From positions 310,001 through 374,000 of the forward strand of contig NZ_BFBB01000008.1 in NCBI RefSeq assembly GCF_003114855.1: a stretch of 64,000 bases of DNA, in the 5' to 3' direction. Under the pieces are notes generated by a model. That model was not told the origin of the DNA, ran no database searches, and saw only the letters and a program-made list of their open reading frames with translations. This document shows positions 57,430-64,000 of this stretch, in pieces (the first letter of the stretch is position 1; each line of letters begins with the position of its first letter). The translations under genes and the position numbers were made by a program. Origin of the DNA: Leptospira ryugenii. Its GTDB lineage: Bacteria; Spirochaetota; Leptospiria; Leptospirales; Leptospiraceae.

Positions 57430-57510
57430 AAAATGGCCATTTTCAACCTACAGTGAATAAAAATACCGCCGATGGAAGCTTTAGGAGCGGAAAAGACTGG
57501 AAAATTTTCC
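57430..57510. promoter_or_regulatory. Two perfect palindromes upstream of DegT aminotransferase gene
   Basis: AAAATGGCCATTTT (57430-57443) and GGAAAATTTTCC (57499-57510) are perfect palindromes of 14 and 12 bases in the 148-base gap between divergent deaminase and aminotransferase genes. The second ends 16 bases before the ATG at 57527 and is followed by GTATAA, a possible -10 box. Either may be an operator. Confidence 0.35.
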
Positions 57511-57526
57511 GAATTATGTCGTATAA

Positions 57527-58732
57527 ATGAATATGCTCACAACTCGCAAAACCTTTTTGCCATTCGCTCTACCTAGCATTTCAGAGGATGCCATTGAAGA
57601 GGTCGCAAATGTACTCCGTTCTGGTTGGGTAACCTCTGGTCCTAAGGTGAAACAATTCGAAATGGAATTTGCAGACTTTGTGGGTGCTCCTATTGCCATT
57701 GCCGTAAACTCGGCCACAGCTGGTCTACACCTTGCGCTGGAATCCATCGGACTCACTGAAAAAGATGCAGTGATAACGAGTGCCGTTACGTTTACCGCAA
57801 CGACAGAAGTAATTTGTTATTTTAAAGCAGAACCGATTTTAACTGATGTTGACCCCATCAACCACCTATTAACTCCAGAAACTCTCTTGGCAACCATTGA
57901 ACGAGAATGTACCTGGAATGGCTCAGAACTCATCACCAAAAAATCAGGCAAAGTGGTTCGCGCTATCATGCCTGTTCATTTAGCTGGCTACACTTGCGAC
58001 ATGGAGAGAATCCTTACCATTGCAAAAAAGTATAGGCTCTATGTGATTGAAGACGCAGCGCATGCATTCCCAGCCGTACATAAAGACAAAATGATAGGGA
58101 ATTGGGGTGATTTTACAGTATTTAGTTTTTATGCGACAAAAGGCATTACTACCGGCGAAGGTGGGATGATAACAATGAAAGACTCGAGTCGCGCGGATCA
58201 CATACGTAAGATGAGACTGCATGGGATTAACAGAGATGCTTTCAATCGACCTGGATGGTACTATGAAGTGGTAGAGGCTGGTTATAAGTACAATCTCAGC
58301 GATATCCAAGCCGCTCTTGGTATCGTGCAACTTAAAGAATCACACGCCTTTTGGGAAAGACGTACTCAAATTGCAAAGCGCTACAACGAAACATTCTCCA
58401 AAATCAAAGGCCTCAAATTACCAAATGAAGATCTGTTAGGCATCCATAGTTGGCATTTGTATCGAGTGGAAATCGATCCAGAAAAAGCATTTGTTGGTAG
58501 AGATACCTTAGCAGAGGAGCTGAAAGAAAGAAATATCGGATCAAGCTTACATTTCATTCCCATTTTCGAACATCCATATTACAAAAAGAAATTTCAATTT
58601 GATAGAAATTTATTTCCAAACGCAAACACGATGTACGCAAGAACTCTATCCTTACCACTATTTGCAGGAATGACAAAACAAGATGAGCAAGATGTGATTG
58701 ATGCTGTCTTGGACATTTTTCAGGTCAAATAA
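57527..58732 (+). CDS. DegT/DnrJ/EryC1/StrS-family aminotransferase
   Basis: This 401-residue PLP enzyme makes amino sugars from nucleotide-linked keto sugars. Motifs are LRSGWVTSGPKVKQFE, NSATAGLHLALESIG, VIEDAAHAFPAVHKDKMIG and FSFYATKGITTGEGGM with the PLP lysine K205. SWHLYRVEIDPEKA and SLHFIPIFEHPYY close the fold. It resembles ArnB and PseC-type enzymes, but no sugar-modification genes adjoin it, so the substrate is open. The ATG lacks a clear ribosome-binding site. Confidence 0.93.
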   Translation: MNMLTTRKTFLPFALPSISEDAIEEVANVLRSGWVTSGPKVKQFEMEFADFVGAPIAIAVNSATAGLHLALESIGLTEKDAVITSAVTFTATTEVICYFKAEPILTDVDPINHLLTPETLLATIERECTWNGSELITKKSGKVVRAIMPVHLAGYTCDMERILTIAKKYRLYVIEDAAHAFPAVHKDKMIGNWGDFTVFSFYATKGITTGEGGMITMKDSSRADHIRKMRLHGINRDAFNRPGWYYEVVEAGYKYNLSDIQAALGIVQLKESHAFWERRTQIAKRYNETFSKIKGLKLPNEDLLGIHSWHLYRVEIDPEKAFVGRDTLAEELKERNIGSSLHFIPIFEHPYYKKKFQFDRNLFPNANTMYARTLSLPLFAGMTKQDEQDVIDAVLDIFQVK

Positions 58733-58737
58733 ACCAT

Positions 58738-59556
58738 TTATTGATAGTCTCTTAGAAACTCAGAGTCATATGTCTGGAGGATTTCTAAGAGAAATTGATA
58801 AAATCCTTGGTCGGTTCCGTCGATAGTTCGGCGAATCCAAAACCCTACACTTTCCATAACCAATTTACTATCGTAAAGCTCATCGCCCTTTTTTATAAAG
58901 AATTTAGCAGACTCTTCTATATCTTCACTGTCCGTGAAATCAGGGTACATAAAGTACCTAAATTTTTCTAGATAAAATGGCTCTAATCGATTTTCACTTA
59001 ATAACTCTTCATATCGATTGACTTCTTTTTCGAAAAAATTCAAATCAGAATGGAACTTTCGGTGAACTACATAAAAGGTTCTCGCAAATCTTCGTAGATA
59101 GGTATCATAATTTAACTGTGTAATGAGCCTAAATTTTGTGTTTTCCTTTGCTGGAAGGAAGTACTTAAGTAAACGCTTAGGAAATTCAGGATGATACCGC
59201 CCAAAATCCTTTTTGTTTGTGAGATTTAGCAGATTTTCAGAGTGTGGTCCATCTACATAAATGGGCACATGCAAAAGTTCACGTAAACTCTTTGGTTGTA
59301 AATACTGAAGAAAATGACAAAAGAGACCTTGGACACCAAAATCATTCCAGGCTCCGATCGAAATCCGAGAACACTGATGTTTTGATTTTGGGAAATCCAA
59401 CCAAATCGATTCGGAAATCAACTTGAGTCTATTTTCATCTCCTAAAGGAACAGGTTCAACCTGTACACGATTCCATTCCTTTTTTAGCTCTGGTAAGCAC
59501 GCAAACAACGCAATTGCCAGACAAAGGGTACTACTTAATCTTATAAGTAATTTCAG
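58738..59556 (-). CDS. Lipoprotein of unknown function (non-standard start)
   Basis: The frame is open well upstream of the first standard start, TTG 59508. Reading from CTG 59556 gives KLLIRLSSTLCLAIALFAC, a complete lipoprotein signal with lipidated Cys at residue 20; TTG 59508 would leave only MFAC. GGGAG lies 10 bases before CTG 59556. The mature protein of about 250 residues has no recognised domain (SIGAWNDFGVQGLFCHFLQY, VYRR-rich helical end). Its start would lie inside the 3' end of the beta-propeller gene, giving a 26-base overlap. It may form a set with the propeller and site-2 protease. Confidence 0.6.
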   Translation of the reverse strand: MKLLIRLSSTLCLAIALFACLPELKKEWNRVQVEPVPLGDENRLKLISESIWLDFPKSKHQCSRISIGAWNDFGVQGLFCHFLQYLQPKSLRELLHVPIYVDGPHSENLLNLTNKKDFGRYHPEFPKRLLKYFLPAKENTKFRLITQLNYDTYLRRFARTFYVVHRKFHSDLNFFEKEVNRYEELLSENRLEPFYLEKFRYFMYPDFTDSEDIEESAKFFIKKGDELYDSKLVMESVGFWIRRTIDGTDQGFYQFLLEILQTYDSEFLRDYQ

Positions 59557-60931
59557 CCGGTAAATTCTCCCATTCTGAGCTAGGATCTTTTTTGAAATAC
59601 ACTGGAGAAACTGCAGGAGTCTTGGAAAAACTTTGGTACAAAATCAAATCAGTTTCTTTTTTTTCAAAATACCGATGGTCGGCTGAAGCAGCAATTGACA
59701 GGTCTCCAACAGGAACCCATCCATAACCGAGAAGAAATAGCATGACAGCATCTTCTATCGATTTGGGTTTTTTATTTTCAAATCGTATCATTCTGTAGGG
59801 AATAGAAGGAATAGCAAGTTCATTCATCCTATCGCGGAATTGGTCTAGAGACTGAGAAGTGGTCCTTTCATTTTTGATTGTATTTAAGTAATCACTCAGA
59901 AACAATTTCGGATTTTCTTTCGTTTTATCAAAAAAATAAGAAGTGTCTGGTGGATATGATGCTTCTCTGTTTAGGTATTCATCGCCTACGTAGTATTTGA
60001 TAAATTGGTTTCTCGAAGTAAACTTGTACTTTACGACTTGTTCACCTGGTGAATCTTCAATTGTCATTTTCTTTAGGTGTACACGATTTCTCTGAATAAA
60101 AGCTGGTTTGTAAGTTGCGTCTGTGAATTTAACCGAGCGAATTCTTTGGCCTTCATTGGAAGGTGGATGGGCAATTGCAATCTGAGCTTTTGAAATCGAA
60201 ACCGTATCAATTTTGAATTTTAAACTTACCTCCAATGTATACTCTTCATCACCAGATGCGATGAATCGTTCTGTTTCTATGAATGGGATATTTTTTATTT
60301 CATGGCTTTCTCGGTCCACAACCCAAATTTTCGAACCACTCAGTAAAATCCCTCGGATTGACCGTAAACTGGTTTTGATTGAACCTGTAATCTTACCTGA
60401 TTTTGTATCGTATCTATAGATACTATTGTCCGCTGAATCAGATATCCACAATGAATCACGACCATAACAGATATCACGCGGTCGAGTTCGATCTGTAAAA
60501 AAGCCACCCACCATAATAGAGCTGACTTTATCAAAAATTTGAACCTTAGCATTTTCTAAATCTAATATGTAATAAAAATTTCCTACACTCGCGACTCCGG
60601 CTACATTCTGAACAGGAATGCTAATACGGTCGGTAATCCCACCCGTGTTGGGATCCACTTTCATGATCATCTTTGGTGCTACAACGAGAAGCCGTCCTTC
60701 CCTTTGGTCGTAACTGATCCCTCTGAGGTTTGCTAATCCTAAGTTATAAATTTCCTGCTCACCAATCTCATTAATTTTTATGAGGGCTCGTCGATTCGTA
60801 TCGATAAACCAGAAATTGATGCCATCCCAGGCAAGTCCATAAGCTTTGTCAGTTAACTTATAATCCTTTGTCTCTTGGGAATAGAGATGCGAACTGAAAG
60901 CGAGTAGAAACGTAAAAAGAAGTATCCTCAT
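59531..60931 (-). CDS. Exported beta-propeller protein with transglutaminase-like C-terminus
   Basis: This 466-residue protein has a signal peptide (RILLFTFLLAFSSHLYSQ, cleavage near 18). NHL/YVTN-like repeats at about 25-215 include YGLAWDGINFWFIDTNRRAL, GVASVGNFYYILD, SLWISDSADNSIYRYD and GSKIWVVDRESHEI. The C-terminal 230 residues contain SIPYRMIRFENKKPKSIEDA and LLGYGWVPVGDLSIA, in the layout of transglutaminase-like domains, but a catalytic Cys is not seen. It lies between the site-2 protease gene (7-base gap) and a lipoprotein gene. Confidence 0.7.
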   Translation of the reverse strand: MRILLFTFLLAFSSHLYSQETKDYKLTDKAYGLAWDGINFWFIDTNRRALIKINEIGEQEIYNLGLANLRGISYDQREGRLLVVAPKMIMKVDPNTGGITDRISIPVQNVAGVASVGNFYYILDLENAKVQIFDKVSSIMVGGFFTDRTRPRDICYGRDSLWISDSADNSIYRYDTKSGKITGSIKTSLRSIRGILLSGSKIWVVDRESHEIKNIPFIETERFIASGDEEYTLEVSLKFKIDTVSISKAQIAIAHPPSNEGQRIRSVKFTDATYKPAFIQRNRVHLKKMTIEDSPGEQVVKYKFTSRNQFIKYYVGDEYLNREASYPPDTSYFFDKTKENPKLFLSDYLNTIKNERTTSQSLDQFRDRMNELAIPSIPYRMIRFENKKPKSIEDAVMLFLLGYGWVPVGDLSIAASADHRYFEKKETDLILYQSFSKTPAVSPVYFKKDPSSEWENLPAEITYKIK

Positions 60932-60938
60932 GTTTTCC

Positions 60939-61862
60939 TCAAAAGAATTGAATCTGGTTCCAAATGTATTCTAGTAGGCTCGGTTGGTTTAACTGTGAGC
61001 CTATCATAATAGGCTTTGGCACAAAAATGATCAACAAAGAAAGTAGAATGCCTAAACCTAAGAATTTGCGTATATTTCCTATGCCGTCCTTGTGGTCAGG
61101 TATGTAAGGATGCTCAATTTTTATGAAATAAAAAATTATGAATCCCCAAATCAACCAAGTGAAATTCACCAGTGCTAAAAACAAAAAAGCAATGTAAAGC
61201 CAATAGATCCATTTTCGGTAGCTTTCACCAAAAATGGAATAAATGATGTGGCCTCCATCGAGTTGACCAAAAGGAAGAAGATTGATAGCGGTGATGAGCA
61301 ATCCCACCCAAGCAGCTCTTGCGAATGGGTGGATATTTACATCCATTTGGCTGGAATCAAATCCTCCAAAGTAAAATTGATTGCTTAAGTAAGTAAAGGC
61401 GCTCTCTCCAAAAAAAGTAACACTTTCTAAATTGCTTTGTTGGTTAAGAGGAACTAATTCGGAAAGAGAGATTCCAATGATCCATAGTATCATAGAGAGA
61501 ATCAAACTAGCAATAGGGCCGCCGATTCCGATATCGAACAAAGCACGTTTATTCGGTATCCTTTCTCTAATCTGAATGACTGCCCCCATTGTTCCTATCG
61601 GACCCAATGGGAAGGGGATGAAATAAGGCAGACTGGCTTCCACTCGATGAATCCTTGCCATTACATAGTGTCCCATCTCGTGGGCGAGTAGGACCAGAAG
61701 CAAGGAGACAGAATAAGGCCATTCTATCCAGAAAACGGATGCAAGTAAGTTCCAGTCTAATGAAAGGATTCCAATGAATAAGTACTCTCTGTAGGTAAGG
61801 GATAGAAAGGTGAAAAGGAATAAAAATATGTGTAGGAAATATTGCTTTTTCAATGGAATCAA
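60939..61862 (-). CDS. Site-2 protease (M50) family membrane metalloprotease
   Basis: This 307-residue polytopic protein has the zinc motif HEMGHYVMAR (H61, E62, H65) in a membrane helix and the third ligand in LLPFGQLDGGHIIYSIFG (D202). Both are required for intramembrane cleavage. Six to seven helices are predicted by eye. No PDZ domain is present, placing it with the shorter, plant EGY-like/SREBP-type group. The target is unknown; the exported propeller protein and lipoprotein encoded after it are neighbours, not known substrates. Confidence 0.88.
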   Translation of the reverse strand: MIPLKKQYFLHIFLFLFTFLSLTYREYLFIGILSLDWNLLASVFWIEWPYSVSLLLVLLAHEMGHYVMARIHRVEASLPYFIPFPLGPIGTMGAVIQIRERIPNKRALFDIGIGGPIASLILSMILWIIGISLSELVPLNQQSNLESVTFFGESAFTYLSNQFYFGGFDSSQMDVNIHPFARAAWVGLLITAINLLPFGQLDGGHIIYSIFGESYRKWIYWLYIAFLFLALVNFTWLIWGFIIFYFIKIEHPYIPDHKDGIGNIRKFLGLGILLSLLIIFVPKPIMIGSQLNQPSLLEYIWNQIQFF

Positions 61863-61936
61863 ATTGAAAGAAAATTGCTATTCCTACGATGCCACATTAT
61901 AAGCATGGAATCAATTCAATTTTCACAGATAGTTTT

Positions 61937-61979
61937 GTAAAAATTGATTCTTTAATCTGTATTAGTCGAGAATTTTTAC
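61937..61979. promoter_or_regulatory. 9-bp inverted repeat upstream of cysE
   Basis: GTAAAAATT (61937-61945) and AATTTTTAC (61971-61979) are perfect inverted repeats separated by 25 bases, in the 140-base gap between the divergent protease and cysE genes. The repeat ends 23 bases before the cysE ATG. It could be a split operator; it is AT-rich, so chance is possible. Confidence 0.3.
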
Positions 61980-62002
61980 CAGACAAAGTTGAGTTTTAGT
62001 CT

Positions 62003-62737
62003 ATGTTCGATAACATCAAAATCATAAAGAAATACGATCCTGCTGCCAAGTCGATTCTTGAAATCATTTTGTGTTACCCAGGACTGCATGCGCTTTGGTT
62101 GCATAAAGTCTCTCACATACTCTACCTTTGCAAGATACCGATTCTACCAAGAATGATCAATTATTTCACCCGTTTTCTCACTGGCATAGATATTCATCCT
62201 GGAGCCCAAATAGAAAGTGGAGTGTTTATAGACCATGGAACTGGCGTAGTGATCGGAGAAACTTCCATTGTCGGTTCAGGCACACTTATTTTCCAAGGAG
62301 TCACACTTGGCGGTACAGGTAAAGAATCTGGCAAAAGGCACCCTACGATTGGCAAGAATGTAGTCATTGGCGCAGGAGCAAAGGTATTAGGAAATATTCT
62401 GATTGAAGATCACGTAAGAGTGGGTGCTGGCTCCGTGGTAATGCGCAATGTTCCAAAAGGATGCACGGTGGTCGGCATACCTGGGAAAGTTGTAAAAGCA
62501 AGCGACCAAGCACTGATGGAAGAACAGATGTTAGACCATAACCAAATGCCAGACCCGATCGCAAAGGTATTTTCTGTGCTACTAGAGAAAGTCGAAACGC
62601 AACAACACTTGATCAACCAACTCTTTGAAAAACAAAGAAAATGGGAGGAAAATCAATCCACTGCCCCAGACACTCCCAAAACAAAACCAGAGGATGAAAG
62701 GATCATCCAAGAATTCATCCACGGAGATGGTATTTAA
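62003..62737 (+). CDS. cysE: Serine O-acetyltransferase
   Basis: This 244-residue enzyme acetylates serine for cysteine synthesis. The left-handed beta-helix domain has GIDIHPGAQIESGVFIDHGT, GVTLGGTGKESGKRHPTIGK and NVVIGAGAKVLGNI. It lacks the long helical N-terminus of E. coli CysE and so belongs to the short EpsC type. The C-terminal 55 residues form a polar extension rich in Gln and Glu. Its stop overlaps the convergent SHOCT gene by 4 bases. Confidence 0.94.
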   Translation: MFDNIKIIKKYDPAAKSILEIILCYPGLHALWLHKVSHILYLCKIPILPRMINYFTRFLTGIDIHPGAQIESGVFIDHGTGVVIGETSIVGSGTLIFQGVTLGGTGKESGKRHPTIGKNVVIGAGAKVLGNILIEDHVRVGAGSVVMRNVPKGCTVVGIPGKVVKASDQALMEEQMLDHNQMPDPIAKVFSVLLEKVETQQHLINQLFEKQRKWEENQSTAPDTPKTKPEDERIIQEFIHGDGI

Positions 62738-63603
62738 AGATCCTTAAGTAGTTCCAATCTCTTTTTTTCATATTCTTCCTGCGTAATCAATCCGTCCTCT
62801 TTCAATTTTTCTAATGATTGAAATCGATCTCGGATATCCTTTTTAGGAAGGATGGTATTGGTTTCATCTTCATCAACAAATCGATAGAATGGCGGATTGG
62901 ATATCAATTCTGTATCCTTTATGATCATGATTCTATCGTATTGAGAGAGTTTATCTCCTTTTTGTTCCACATAGAAACTCATTGGGATTTGGTTGATTTT
63001 GATTTTAAGTAACTCTTTATTGCTTGGAAACACTTTCGGAATTTTATAAAGGGTCCAATCTTCAAAATTGTATTGAGATGGAAAAGTAATATTCTGGTTG
63101 ATATCAGGTAAAACAAAGATAAAACCATTATTAGTTTTTAAGATGATCAAACTTGTTCGCAATATTTTAGTTAAAGGCGAAAGCGGATCTTCCTTTTTGT
63201 ATAGAACAAGTAGACCTTCAGAAGGAATCCCTAACTTTGCTTCTCGCAAGAGAGAATCGATTTCTTTTATGACAGTATTGGAAAACAGAGCCTCCCAATT
63301 ATCTGATGAAAATATACTCTTCTTGATTTGAATCATTGGAAGTGTATCATATACGTTCGGGTACTCATCTAAGGAGACCAATGATTTTTGGATGTTTGTG
63401 GGTAGAATGTTTGCAAGTTGTGATTTTTTGATTGTAAAGATTGCAAGATCGGATGCTGCAACAACTAAAGTTTGGTCTTTCTGAAAGCTAGTTCCGGTAG
63501 TACAGGAATCAGAAAAAAGGCCGATACTTACAAAGAAGGTAATTTGGATCGGAAATGAATAAATCCTGGATATTCGCTGCCCTTTTCTTAACAATCTTTC
63601 CAA
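62734..63603 (-). CDS. SHOCT-domain lipoprotein candidate
   Basis: This protein of about 289 residues ends with a SHOCT motif (SLEKLKEDGLITQEEYEKKR), a short C-terminal oligomerisation module. Its N-terminus has a hydrophobic stretch closing in ITFFVSIGLFSDSC, a possible lipobox. The body (LPMIQIKKSIFSSDNWEALF) is unassigned. No ATG is present in the N-terminal region; starts could be TTG 63636, 63603 or 63594. I chose 63603, which has GAGAG 6 bases upstream. Any choice overlaps the divergent gene at 63555. Confidence 0.62.
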   Translation of the reverse strand: MERLLRKGQRISRIYSFPIQITFFVSIGLFSDSCTTGTSFQKDQTLVVAASDLAIFTIKKSQLANILPTNIQKSLVSLDEYPNVYDTLPMIQIKKSIFSSDNWEALFSNTVIKEIDSLLREAKLGIPSEGLLVLYKKEDPLSPLTKILRTSLIILKTNNGFIFVLPDINQNITFPSQYNFEDWTLYKIPKVFPSNKELLKIKINQIPMSFYVEQKGDKLSQYDRIMIIKDTELISNPPFYRFVDEDETNTILPKKDIRDRFQSLEKLKEDGLITQEEYEKKRLELLKDL

Positions 63604-64000
63604 AGGTTTCTCTCTACTCACAATCAAGATTACCAAACTTTTCTTTGGAAGATCAATATCAAAAATCCATCCAATCCAAAAATCTAAAGAACCAAACCGT
63701 TGTTCTCATGGGCTGCGAAAAAGAAGATATAGAACTTTGCAGGAAAATTGGAAGGAAGATCTATTGGAAATTACAAAATTTACTCTGGAAAGACAGCCAA
63801 AGGGTACATTTTATTGCTTATCTGAACCTAACCGATTCCAATTCAATGATAGAACGTTATATCCTAGAATCGCGTGAGAAACAATTCGAACCTATCTATT
63901 TCGATCGAAAAGGTGAACTCAAAGAGGGACTAAAAAAGGATTTTGTTTTTTTCCGCATATTTGGAAAAAAGGGAGATATATTAAACGCAGAGCATTTCAA
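63555..64000 (+). CDS. Exported thioredoxin-fold-like protein (truncated at window edge)
   Basis: The frame starts at ATG 63555 (GGATCGGAA upstream) and runs to the window end without a stop, giving 148 residues so far. A signal peptide (NKSWIFAALFLTIFPKVSL) precedes LPNFSLEDQYQKSIQSKNL and TVVLMGCEKEDIELCRK. That layout recalls AhpC/TSA or YtfJ-like thioredoxin folds (LPxFxLxDQ...VVL), with C-x7-C rather than CxxC. The first 49 bases overlap the chosen start region of the divergent SHOCT gene. Confidence 0.6.
   Translation, partial: MNKSWIFAALFLTIFPKVSLYSQSRLPNFSLEDQYQKSIQSKNLKNQTVVLMGCEKEDIELCRKIGRKIYWKLQNLLWKDSQRVHFIAYLNLTDSNSMIERYILESREKQFEPIYFDRKGELKEGLKKDFVFFRIFGKKGDILNAEHF

Noticed and set aside
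1..64000. CRISPR arrays, insertion sequences, integrases, tRNA and rRNA genes
   Set aside because: Reading both strands, I saw no regularly spaced repeats, no transposase or integrase motifs, and no cloverleaf or rRNA signature; small RNAs cannot be excluded without a covariance-model search.

Overview
This looks like chromosomal DNA from a spirochaete of the family Leptospiraceae, most probably a free-living Leptospira. The inference rests on moderately AT-rich DNA, many sensor kinases, response regulators and STAS proteins scattered among housekeeping genes, lipoproteins with relaxed lipoboxes, sulfatase-modifying-factor-fold and DUF4139 exported proteins, and membrane-anchored AraC regulators. 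No rRNA, tRNA, CRISPR array, insertion sequence or phage gene was recognised. Genes are packed tightly: no gap exceeds about 150 bases, many same-strand genes overlap by 1-20 bases, and several convergent pairs overlap at their stops.

Layout. 1-4300: a regulator-rich block (AraC C-terminus, SDR oxidoreductase, two TetR regulators, a secreted SRPBCC-like protein, a membrane-anchored AraC regulator) with clear palindromic operators. 4351-6367: an outer-membrane barrel candidate and a ChrA transporter separated by a strong terminator. 6516-10070: a carbamoyltransferase / SxtJ-like / DUF5989 / SGNH-hydrolase cassette, including a 50-residue membrane protein. 10091-12609: a PAS histidine kinase with a receiver-ATPase partner. 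12728-22211: housekeeping genes (pyrD, an RNA methyltransferase, argG, coaD, a CPA2 antiporter, ndk, polyprenyl synthase, tlyA) and a nitrilase-like lipoprotein. 22189-28198: a response regulator, an alpha/beta hydrolase and a four-gene overlapping operon of two histidine kinases with AmgK-like and MurU-like enzymes, the cell-wall sugar salvage pair.

28195-46110: pgi, galK, STAS proteins, mtnP, a DUF4139 protein, a MarR regulator, an FGE-fold protein without the catalytic cysteines, a tandem-ACT protein, homoserine dehydrogenase, hflX, a HEAT-repeat protein, and an operon of acyl-CoA dehydrogenase, glutamine amidotransferase, MsbA-like ABC exporter and response regulator. 46237-57378: yebC, a GlsB-type protein, a degenerate EAL protein followed by a pseudo-receiver, an enoyl-CoA hydratase, an M23 peptidase, a FabG-type reductase, purB, and an operon of adenosine deaminase, DODA-type dioxygenase and esterase. 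57527-64000: a DegT aminotransferase, an operon of site-2 protease, beta-propeller protein and lipoprotein, cysE, a SHOCT protein and a truncated thioredoxin-fold protein.

The strongest candidates for under-described biology are the carbamoyltransferase/SxtJ/DUF5989/SGNH cassette, the kinase-coupled AmgK-MurU operon, the kinase with a receiver-ATPase that could feed the nearby STAS proteins, the degenerate EAL / pseudo-receiver pair, and a lipoprotein whose signal peptide lies upstream of any standard start codon.
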